A stretch of 64,000 nucleotides of DNA from Hungatella hathewayi (GTDB lineage Bacteria > Bacillota > Clostridia > Lachnospirales > Lachnospiraceae), in the NCBI GenBank assembly GCA_025149285.1, contig CP102274.1:285524-349523 (forward strand). Direction: 5' to 3'. The stretch's first letter is position 1; each line of letters opens with the position of its first letter. Both the position numbers and the translations under genes were made by a program. Shown here in pieces: positions 36,905 to 44,288 of this stretch. The notes below the pieces were generated by a model. That model did not search any database. It worked only from the letters and a program-made list of their open reading frames with translations, and had not been told where the DNA came from.

Positions 36905-38239
36905 TTAGCCCTCCGTAATCTTTAGAATAACCCCCCGGTTTGCCGGCAGAGTTACCGTGATTTTCTGATCTGTAACGGGATACTCTTCTCCATCGAGAAG
37001 ATTGACCGCTGTGGTGCCGGTTACCGGGCTTGGTATGGTGACGGAGGTTTCCGCCCCATCGTTATTTACCGCGGTAATGATGGCATGTCCCTGGTGGAAC
37101 CGTGCAAATGCATACTGTCTGTTGGTGAGAAGGAGTTCCTGATACCGCCCCCCGTGGAATTCCGGATTCTCATCATGAATGGTTCCCAGTCTGGCAATAA
37201 GATCTGTCAGGCCGCAGTGAAGTGTTTCCCTGTCTGCGATTGCGATGCAGGGCCGAAGCGCATCATCGCTCGTCTTTGTCCGCCGGCCTTCCACGCCCCA
37301 TTCGCCTCCGTAATAGATGGAAGGAATCCCGGGAAGGGTGAACAAAAGTGTGTAAACGGGATATAAATGATCCGGATCGTTTAGTTTGCTGGCGATCCGG
37401 TCTTCATCGTGGTTGTCTACAAAAGTGTAGAGTCTGCCGCCGATGGCTTCGAGGCGCTTAACATTATGGGCTATTTCGAAGTAATTGTGGTCGTTGTGGC
37501 CGGAGTAAATGCTTTTGTGCAGCTCATAATTGGTGACGGAATGAAGCATCTCATCGTTCACCCATCTGCTGTAATCACCGTGAATCACTTCGCCCATCAG
37601 CCAGAAATCCTCTTTCATGGCAGCGGTCTGGCTCCTCAACTCTTTCATGAAGCCGAAGTCAAGCACGTTGGCGCAGTCGAGGCGGATTCCGTCGATATCG
37701 AAGGTATCGATCCAGAACCGGATCGTGTCAAATAAGTACTGTTTAACATCGGGATTCCACAGATTCAGACAGGGAAGTTCATAATGACCCTGCCAGGCCT
37801 CATAACCAAAGGAATCTCCCAGCGGACTGTTCCAGCCGAAGTTTACACCCCTGTACCAGTCACGGTAAGGAGAGCTCTCCCGATTGGCGGCAATGTCCAA
37901 AAATGCAAAGAACTCCCGGCCTGTGTGGTTGAAAACTCCGTCAACCACCACTTTGATGTCCGATTCATGACACAGGGAGACAAAGTTCTTAAAGCTTTCA
38001 TTGTCACCCAGACGGCGGTCCACCGTGCGGTAGTCCCTTGTGTCATACCCGTGTGAGGAGGACTCAAACAGTGGCCCGATGTAAATGGCGTTACAGCCAA
38101 GTGACCGGATATGAGGAATCCATTGATCCATTTCCTCAAAACGGTCTGTAACGTCGGCACCGGAATTCTCTTTCGGCGCTCCCGTTAACCCTAAGGGATA
38201 CATATGATAAAATACCCCTTTTTCATACCACTTGCTCAT
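36905..38239 (-). CDS. GH13 alpha-amylase family glycosidase (neopullulanase/maltodextrin type)
   Basis: Cytoplasmic starch/maltodextrin-degrading enzyme, 444 residues, no signal peptide. GH13 regions: VDGVFNHTGREF, then IDGIRLDCANVLDF with the nucleophile Asp, WLMGEVIHGDY with the acid/base Glu, and FVDNHDEDRIAS with the third acid. There is no N-terminal CBM, so it is shorter than classical neopullulanase. GGAGG stands 8 bases before the ATG. It lies 4 bases before glgB, pointing to glycogen remodelling or breakdown in the same operon. Confidence 0.9.
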   Translation of the reverse strand: MSKWYEKGVFYHMYPLGLTGAPKENSGADVTDRFEEMDQWIPHIRSLGCNAIYIGPLFESSSHGYDTRDYRTVDRRLGDNESFKNFVSLCHESDIKVVVDGVFNHTGREFFAFLDIAANRESSPYRDWYRGVNFGWNSPLGDSFGYEAWQGHYELPCLNLWNPDVKQYLFDTIRFWIDTFDIDGIRLDCANVLDFGFMKELRSQTAAMKEDFWLMGEVIHGDYSRWVNDEMLHSVTNYELHKSIYSGHNDHNYFEIAHNVKRLEAIGGRLYTFVDNHDEDRIASKLNDPDHLYPVYTLLFTLPGIPSIYYGGEWGVEGRRTKTSDDALRPCIAIADRETLHCGLTDLIARLGTIHDENPEFHGGRYQELLLTNRQYAFARFHQGHAIITAVNNDGAETSVTIPSPVTGTTAVNLLDGEEYPVTDQKITVTLPANRGVILKITEG

Positions 38240-38264
38240 ATACTTATCCTCCAGTGTGAAATGT

Positions 38265-38483
38265 TTATACCTCCCGGCTTTTGAATCGCCGCAGGAGGAA
38301 CTGATAACGCAGCTGTGCCGCGTTTAGTTCGTAGATATAGCAGTCGATCAGCGTGGGGTCGATCACCTGTTCAAAATGGTTTCTTGCCGAGTCGATGGCC
38401 GTTTTGGAACGCTCGATCTCCCGGCGCAGGTTTTTTTCTTCCTCGGAACGGACCAGCCGTTTTCTGAATATTATGTTTTTCAT
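38265..38483 (-). CDS. DUF2508 (YaaL-like) small protein
   Basis: A 72-residue charged, helical protein resembling DUF2508/YaaL, with the conserved segment IDPTLIDCYIYELNAAQLRY. Function unknown; in Bacillus yaaL lies near recR and bofA, which are not seen here. It is 25 bases upstream of the GH13 gene on the same strand and probably in the same transcript. Confidence 0.72.
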   Translation of the reverse strand: MKNIIFRKRLVRSEEEKNLRREIERSKTAIDSARNHFEQVIDPTLIDCYIYELNAAQLRYQFLLRRFKSREV

Positions 38484-38576
38484 CGTTTTTCATCTCCAGA
38501 TTAGAATGAGTCAATAGTTCTTTTATAAAAAATAGTATATCTGGAAAATACCATAATATTCATAAATTGCCTGTAT

Positions 38577-38972
38577 TCATGAGGTTTTTGGTGAATACAG
38601 CTCCAGAAGCTCCTGGAGACAGTTCCCAAGCCTTCGCAGTTCTTTTGTGCTGTCCGCAATCGTCAGATAATAGTAGTTGGAAGTCCCTTCCCTGCGTACA
38701 TTGACCAGTCCGGCATCTTTTAAAATTTTTAAATGATGGGAAATGGCGGGCCGCGACAGATTCGTCTGTTCCGTAATTTCCTTTACATTCATGCCGGGGA
38801 CGCCGGAAGGCCGGTATCCGTTCAGTGAAACCGCGATATCCGTCTCATAATCGTCGTAGAGACCGGAGCCGGCAAGAACCCCGATGATGGACAGTCGGAC
38901 CTCGTCGCCGAGCGCAATAAACAGCGGCATGCAGTCGCGGAAAAGCTTATTCAAATCGCCGGCTTCCAACAT
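38577..38972 (-). CDS. ArsR-type winged-helix transcriptional regulator
   Basis: A 131-residue DNA-binding protein with an ArsR-like winged helix: LGDEVRLSIIGVLAGSG, then VKEITEQTNLSRPAISHHLK and ILKDAGLVNVRREGTSNYYYL. There is no ArsR metal-binding cysteine motif (ELCVC-like), so it likely senses something else or responds through dimerisation. It heads the DUF2508-GH13-glgB run on the minus strand, 93 bases away, and may control it. AAAGGAGGAATTACC precedes the ATG. Confidence 0.85.
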   Translation of the reverse strand: MLEAGDLNKLFRDCMPLFIALGDEVRLSIIGVLAGSGLYDDYETDIAVSLNGYRPSGVPGMNVKEITEQTNLSRPAISHHLKILKDAGLVNVRREGTSNYYYLTIADSTKELRRLGNCLQELLELYSPKTS

Positions 38973-39328
38973 GGTAATTCCTCCTTTGGTTTAAAAAAAT
39001 AAACTAATTGTATTTTACCATTTCAGGAGGAGAACGTCAACAAAATGCGGCGGAAAAAGCCGGGTTCCGGAATAGAAAAAAGGCCGTTGTATCAGGCCTG
39101 ACCAGTTATGTAAAGCGGTTGAATGTATACAGTATTTTTGTGGAAAACCGGTTGACTTTTTGGCCCGGATTGTGCATAATTAAGAAACATTCTTACCCCC
39201 GCTCGGTGGGCAGATATGATTCATGCGGTCATAGAATTTTTTTTATGGCCATAGCGCCGATATTCCGGCATGATTCCCAGGTTTGATAAAATAAAAGACA
39301 GAAAGAAGGGGATTTTATCGTCCAAAAT
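38973..39328. other. 356-base region between ArsR gene and the pilus operon
   Basis: Divergent regulatory region. On the minus side it holds the ArsR ribosome site and leader. On the plus side it holds the pilus-operon promoter at 39152-39180. A short hairpin AGGCC/GGCCT (39081-39085, 39095-39099) has a T-run on the minus strand and could isolate the two. A 92-codon frame at 39008-39286 has no coding signs. Confidence 0.5.
39152..39180 (+). promoter_or_regulatory. Promoter of the Tad/Flp pilus operon
   Basis: TTGACT (39152-39157) and CATAAT (39175-39180) with a 17-base spacer. The leader to the first gene is about 140 bases and includes AAGAAGGGG at 39304-39311. Confidence 0.65.
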
Positions 39329-39853
39329 TTGATTTTGCTGTTGGTGCTGGCTGCAGGAGCGTATTACGATGTGCGGGAGCACCGGATTCCCAACTGGTGG
39401 GTGGCTGTGTCCGCGGTCTGCGGAATACTTCTTTCCATGGTGGAGTCAGGAGCGCCGCCGGGGCCAGCCGCGTATTTAAAAGAATGCGGATTATTTCTGG
39501 CGCGTATGCTGACCGTGTCCGCACTGTTTTTTCCACTGTTTATCTGCCGCATGATTGGAGCGGGAGATATCAAGCTGGCTGCATTAATCTGCGGCTACTC
39601 AGGCTTTGCCGGCGGAGCTTCGGCGATTGGTCTGGGATTTCTGATCGGGGCCTTCTGGTCCTTTCTGAAGATGATGGTAAAAGGGAGCTTTCATGAGCGT
39701 TTTTGCCATCTCGCAGCCTATATCAGGCGTATTTACCATACGAAAACAATAACGGCATATTATGATAAGGCCCGGGACGGGACGGAGGCGGTGATCCCGC
39801 TGGGAGTCTGTCTGTTTTTTGGGACCATGGCTTTTATCATGATGCCGGGATAG
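39329..39853 (+). CDS. A24-family prepilin peptidase 1 (TadV/CpaA-like)
   Basis: Membrane aspartic protease that cleaves prepilin leaders. The first catalytic Asp is in YYDVREHRIPNWW and the second in the GxGD motif RMIGAGDIKLAALICG. About five membrane segments, 174 residues. The start is unclear: the frame has no ATG early on, TTG 39329 is the first usual start, but the only good ribosome site (AAGAAGGGG) is 17 bases upstream and would suit an ATC at 39317. A second, shorter peptidase of the same family is encoded at 47188. It opens the pilus operon; the next gene starts after 10 bases. Confidence 0.85.
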   Translation: MILLLVLAAGAYYDVREHRIPNWWVAVSAVCGILLSMVESGAPPGPAAYLKECGLFLARMLTVSALFFPLFICRMIGAGDIKLAALICGYSGFAGGASAIGLGFLIGAFWSFLKMMVKGSFHERFCHLAAYIRRIYHTKTITAYYDKARDGTEAVIPLGVCLFFGTMAFIMMPG

Positions 39854-39863
39854 GAGTGAAGGT

Positions 39864-40862
39864 GTGACAAACAGAATTATGGCGGTCTATGATGTAGACC
39901 CTTTTTATGCCGACCGGTTTGCCGATTTTGTAAACCAGAAGGAGAAAGTGCCTTTCACCGTAATGGCCTTTACGACGCTGGAGCGGCTTAAGAATTATGC
40001 CGCAGACCATGAGATCGAGCTGCTGCTGATCAACAGCTCTGTGCCAAAGGCGGAGATTGACCGTTTGGGGGCGGTACGGGTCGTGACATTGGCGGACGGA
40101 GAAACCGTTCCGGTTGACGGGCAGTATCCAAGCGTCTATAAGTATCAGGCTACTGATAATATCATGCGGGAGGTGATGGCGTGCTACTGTGCGGGAACGA
40201 TTCAGCCGGCACTGACTGTAATTGGGAATGCCGGGGATATCATAGGCGTGTATTCCCCTGTGAACCGCTGCTTAAAAACCTCTTTTGCACTGACTGCGGG
40301 TCAGCTGCTGTCCAGAAAATCAAGGGTGCTTTATGTCAATCTTGAGGACTGCTCCGGGCTGGAAAAACTGTTCGGGGAAGAGCACAAAGCGGATTTGTCG
40401 GATCTGCTGTATTTTTACGGACAGGGGAACTACAGCTGGGTAAGGCTGAGTTCCGTTATCTATTCCTGGGGGGATTTGGATTACATACCGCCGGTGCGTT
40501 ACCCGGAGGATTTATGCCAGATAACCGCCGAGGAGATGGCAGACTTATTGACGCGGATTGCCAGGGAGAGCGCCTATGATATTGTGGTGGTGGACTTAGG
40601 GCAGTTTGGGAAAAAGGCAGCCCCCGTTCTGGAGGTATGCAGTACGGTTTATATGCCGGTGAAGGATGACTGCATGTCTGTGGCAAAGGTGGAGGAATTC
40701 GAGGAATACCTGATCCGGTCGGGACATGAAGCGCTTAAGGAGCGTATTCAGAAGATCAAGCTTCCGTATCACAGCAGTTTTGGGAGAAAGGAAAACTATC
40801 TGGAGCAGCTGCTGTGGGGGGAACTGGGAGATTATACGAGACAGCTGCTGAACGGGAGGTAG
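39864..40862 (+). CDS. TadZ/CpaE-like pilus localisation ATPase, divergent
   Basis: MinD/ParA-type protein expected to place the pilus machine. The N-terminal third resembles an atypical receiver domain (IMAVYDVDPFYADRFADFV; the phospho-Asp position is not clear). The ATPase part begins IIGVYSPVNRCLKTSFAL, where a deviant Walker A KGGVGKT is expected: the first Lys and the Gly residues are missing but KTS remains. YDIVVVDLGQFG matches the Walker B region. Length 332; start GTG 39864 with GGAG 7 bases upstream. Position before tadA supports the assignment. ATPase activity is doubtful. Confidence 0.72.
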   Translation: MTNRIMAVYDVDPFYADRFADFVNQKEKVPFTVMAFTTLERLKNYAADHEIELLLINSSVPKAEIDRLGAVRVVTLADGETVPVDGQYPSVYKYQATDNIMREVMACYCAGTIQPALTVIGNAGDIIGVYSPVNRCLKTSFALTAGQLLSRKSRVLYVNLEDCSGLEKLFGEEHKADLSDLLYFYGQGNYSWVRLSSVIYSWGDLDYIPPVRYPEDLCQITAEEMADLLTRIARESAYDIVVVDLGQFGKKAAPVLEVCSTVYMPVKDDCMSVAKVEEFEEYLIRSGHEALKERIQKIKLPYHSSFGRKENYLEQLLWGELGDYTRQLLNGR

Positions 40863-40898
40863 GAATCAGCCGGCAGCAGGGAACAGGAGGGATAAAGG

Positions 40899-42122
40899 AT
40901 GGATAAAGAGTTATGAAGGGAGCTGCGTCAGGAGCTGATGGAGGTTCTGGAAGGCCAGAGCCATACCAGCGATGAAGAACTGTATGAACTGATTGATGAA
41001 CGGATCCTGGAATATGGACAGGCCAGGTACCTGCCTCTGAAGGAGAGGGTGGAGTTACGCAGCAGCCTGTTTGATTCTTTCCGCAGGCTTGGGGCGCTTC
41101 AGGAGCTGGTAGATGACCGTGAGGTGACTGAGATTATGGTAAATGGGCCGGATCATATCTTTCTTGAAAGGAAAGGGCGGATAGAAACCTGGGAGAAAGG
41201 CTTCGAGAGCACGGAACAGCTGGAGGATATGATTCAGCAGATTGTCAGCCGCGTAAACCGGACTGTGAACGTCTCACGGCCTGTAGCAGACGCCAGGCTG
41301 CCGGATGGTTCCCGTGTTCATATCGTCCTGCCTCCCATTGCGCTGGATGGCCCTGCGGTGACGATCAGAAAATTTCCGGAGCCCATCACTATGGAAAAAT
41401 TAATCAGGTTCGGTTCAATCAGCGGGGAAGCAGCTGGATGTTTGAAGAACCTGGTGACTGCCGGGTATAACATTTTTATCAGCGGAGGAACGAATTCCGG
41501 GAAGAGTACATTTTTAAATGCGCTGTCTGCCTTTATTCCGGCAGAAGAACGGTTGATTACGATTGAAGATTCCGCTGAGCTGCAGATCCGGAGTGTTCCG
41601 AACCTGGTCAGACTGGAGGCCAGAGGGCCCAACACGGAGGGGGAGGGGGCCGTCACCATAGCGGATCTGATTCGTGCGGCGCTTCGTATGAATCCGGATA
41701 GAATCATTGTGGGAGAGGTACGGGGAAGGGAGGCGCTGGACATGGTCATGGCCATGAATACGGGCCATGACGGCAGTTTAAGTACAGGGCACGGCAACAG
41801 CCCGAAGGATATGCTGTCCAGGCTGGAGACGATGATGCTTATGGGCGCCGAACTGCCTCTGCCGGCGATACGCAGCCAGCTGGCATCAGCCCTGGATATT
41901 CTGGTGCACTTGGGGAGACTGAGGGACAGGAGCAGGCGGGTACTGTCGATTGTGGAGGTGGATTGTTATGAAGAAGGGGAAATCAAACTCAATTCCCTGT
42001 ATGAGTTTGAAGAAGACGTTGAAGAAGGGAAGGGGCCGGATACGGCCGTCTCCGGCTGCCTTAAGAAGACCGGAGCAATTAAGCACAAGGAAAAGCTGCG
42101 GGCCGCAGGGATTGTATTATGA
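40899..42122 (+). CDS. tadA: TadA/CpaF secretion ATPase, with a TGA at codon 6
   Basis: Hexameric ATPase that powers pilus assembly. Walker A is FISGGTNSGKSTFLNAL, Asp box LITIEDSAEL, Walker B PDRIIVGEVRGREALD and the His box TGHDGSLSTGHGNS. The best start is ATG 40899, 8 bases after AGGAGG, but that frame reads five codons and then TGA at 40914-40916; the same frame continues to 42122. The first later ATG is 40938, giving 394 residues and removing about 13 residues, with GGAG only 3 bases before it. So the protein is either made by reinitiation or the gene carries a nonsense change (or sequence error). All catalytic motifs are intact. Confidence 0.9.
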
Positions 42123-42849
42123 CAGATATCGTCTGTCCGCCGGAGAGTGGTTTAGATATGCCGCAGCAGGAGCCGGTATTGCGGCAGCAGTGTCTTACGT
42201 ATTTTACCGGAGTCTGCCGGTATTTATCATGTTAAGCCCGTTCGGGCTGTGTTATCCCCTGATTAAAAAAGCGGATTTAAAAGACCAGCGGTTAAAGCGG
42301 CTGAATCTGGAATTTAAAGAAGGGATTTTGATTCTGTCCTCCTTCCTGAGCGCAGGATATTCAGTGGAAAATGCATTTTCTGCCAGTATTCGGGAGCTGG
42401 CAGTTATGTATGGTGCCTCCGGTATGATGGTATTAGAATTCAGTCACATGGAAGGACAGATCCGGATGAACCGGCCGGTCGAGCAGGTATTGATGGAGTT
42501 TGGAGACAGAAGCGGGCTGGATGACGTCCGGAATTTTGCAGAGGTATTTGCGGCTGCGAAACGGAGCGGCGGCGAACTTGTCTCTATTATTAATCATACA
42601 TCGGGAGTGATTCGCGACAAAATACAGATTCAGGAGGAGATTGCCACGATGACAGCTGCCAAACAGTTTGAACAGAAGATAATGAATTTGATTCCGTTTT
42701 TTCTGGTATTGTATGTGGACGTCTCTTCCCCGGGATTCTTCGATATGATGTATCAGACCGGTGCCGGAAGATGGATCATGACAGGCTGTCTGGCAATTTA
42801 CGCAGCAGCGTATGTTTTAGCGGGAAGAATTCTGAGAATCGAGGTGTAA
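42112..42849 (+). CDS. TadB-like inner-membrane pilus protein (T2SSF domain)
   Basis: Polytopic platform protein of the GspF/TadB type. The core helical domain holds EGILILSSFLSAGYSVENAF and later ELVSIINHTSGVIRDKIQIQEEI, with membrane segments near residues 20-55 and at the C terminus. The frame is open back to 41950 inside tadA. The likely start is TTG 42112, overlapping the tadA stop by 11 bases, because the conserved region begins there; an earlier ATG at 41998 is possible. Length 245 from the TTG. Confidence 0.8.
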   Translation: MYYDRYRLSAGEWFRYAAAGAGIAAAVSYVFYRSLPVFIMLSPFGLCYPLIKKADLKDQRLKRLNLEFKEGILILSSFLSAGYSVENAFSASIRELAVMYGASGMMVLEFSHMEGQIRMNRPVEQVLMEFGDRSGLDDVRNFAEVFAAAKRSGGELVSIINHTSGVIRDKIQIQEEIATMTAAKQFEQKIMNLIPFFLVLYVDVSSPGFFDMMYQTGAGRWIMTGCLAIYAAAYVLAGRILRIEV

Positions 42850-42851
42850 AG

Positions 42852-44087
42852 ATGAGAAAATCCATAAAATATCCGGTTCCAAAGAGTTCGGTAATCTGTG
42901 CTGCGGCAGGAATTCTGCTGTATGCAGGACTGATGATTTGGCAGGGGGGAAAATGGATGCCCGTGTCTTCCCTGCAGAGGCCTGCTCACGGAGACGGGGA
43001 ACTTCTCTACGAGGTAATCGTTCGGGAGTTGGGAGAGGAAGGGCGGGAAATACCGGTTACAATACCCGTGGGAGAACGGCAGTATTCAGATGAGGAGGCG
43101 GAAGCTCTGTATGATGCCGTATTTCCAGAAATGACAGAGCGGATTCTGGGCGGGAATGAATCGCTGGAAGCGGTGCGCAGCGATCTGGATTTAGTCCGGG
43201 TACTGGAACCCTACGGCTTAACCGTCCGCTGGGAGTCTGAAAATGTGGAGCGGGTGGATACCTTTGGAACGGTAGTTAACAGCGGAGTCCCGGAGGAGGG
43301 AGAACCGGTCTGGTTAAAAGCTGCCTTAACAGACGGGGTTCATACGCGGGAATACGAGATTCGGGTGACTGTGATGCCGCCGGTTCTCAATGGGGATGAA
43401 CTGTTTCAGGAAAAGATCATGGAGGCCTGCCGCCGACTGGATTCCGTACAGAAGACAGATAACCAGCTTTTTCTTCCGGAGGAGGTGGCTGGGAAGAAAG
43501 TGAGCTATTACCGGGAACGTGAGACAGACTATACGGTAATCCCTGTTCTGGGGCTTCTGCTGGCTTTCCTGTGGGCGGCACGGGTAAAGATGAACGAACA
43601 GAATGTAAAAAAACAGCGGGAGCAGCTCCTGCTTCTGGATTATTCTGAGATTGTATCAAAATTCATGGTATTTATCAGTGCGGGGATGACGATACGGACG
43701 GCCTGGGAACGAATTGCTGCAGGATATGAGAAGACGGTTCAGACAGGAAACCGGAAAGCGAGGCCTGCCTATGAAGAAATGTGCCATACCATATCCCAGC
43801 TTAAGAGCGGAATGGCTGAAGGAAGGGCATACGGCGAGTTTGGGCGGAGATGCGGTCTGCAGCCCTACGTAAAACTGGCTGCGCTGCTGGAACAAAACCG
43901 GAAAACCGGAAGTAAAAATCTAAAATCTGCTCTGGAGCTGGAGATGGTGTCGGCGTTCGAACAGAGGAAGAATCTGGCCAAAAAACTGGGAGAAGAGGCC
44001 GGAACCAAGCTGCTGCTTCCATTGTTCCTGATGCTTGGAGTTGTCATGATTATGATTGTGGTGCCTGCGTTTCTGGCTATTTATTGA
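42852..44087 (+). CDS. TadC-like pilus protein fused to an extracytoplasmic Ig-like domain
   Basis: Second platform protein. The C-terminal 190 residues are the T2SSF/TadC domain, with SEIVSKFMVFISAGMTIRTA, later EQRKNLAKKLGEEAGTKLL and the final membrane segment. Unusually, about 190 residues lie between the first membrane segment (near 10-28) and the second (near 230). They contain a segment like the atrophied bacterial Ig fold: LTVRWESENVERVDTFGTVV followed by beta strands up to EYEIRVTVMPP. Start is ATG 42852 with GAGGTG 5 bases upstream. Length 411. The extra domain would face the outside of the membrane. Confidence 0.8.
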   Translation: MRKSIKYPVPKSSVICAAAGILLYAGLMIWQGGKWMPVSSLQRPAHGDGELLYEVIVRELGEEGREIPVTIPVGERQYSDEEAEALYDAVFPEMTERILGGNESLEAVRSDLDLVRVLEPYGLTVRWESENVERVDTFGTVVNSGVPEEGEPVWLKAALTDGVHTREYEIRVTVMPPVLNGDELFQEKIMEACRRLDSVQKTDNQLFLPEEVAGKKVSYYRERETDYTVIPVLGLLLAFLWAARVKMNEQNVKKQREQLLLLDYSEIVSKFMVFISAGMTIRTAWERIAAGYEKTVQTGNRKARPAYEEMCHTISQLKSGMAEGRAYGEFGRRCGLQPYVKLAALLEQNRKTGSKNLKSALELEMVSAFEQRKNLAKKLGEEAGTKLLLPLFLMLGVVMIMIVVPAFLAIY

Positions 44088-44104
44088 GAAGGGAGGTGAA
44101 TGGT

Positions 44105-44287
44105 ATGGAAATGGTAAAGAAAGAACTGATGGCATTTTTGAAGGAAGAGGATGGCGTGGGTGTGATCGAGATTGTGCTGATCCTGGTGGTTTTAATCGGC
44201 CTTGTAATCATCTTCAAAAAGCAGATTACAACCCTGTTGAACAATGTATTCAAGGAAATTAACAGTCAGTCGAAAGAGGTATATTAA
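44105..44287 (+). CDS. Flp-type pilin
   Basis: The likely main pilus subunit: 60 residues with a short charged leader, then KEEDGVGVIEIVLILVVLIG as the class III signal and membrane helix. Cleavage after the Gly of EDG would leave VGVIE with Glu at +5, the hallmark for A24 peptidase processing. The mature pilin would be about 42 residues. GGGAGGTGA is 7 bases before ATG 44105. Only one Flp gene is present in the locus. Confidence 0.88.
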   Translation: MEMVKKELMAFLKEEDGVGVIEIVLILVVLIGLVIIFKKQITTLLNNVFKEINSQSKEVY

Positions 44288-44288
44288 T

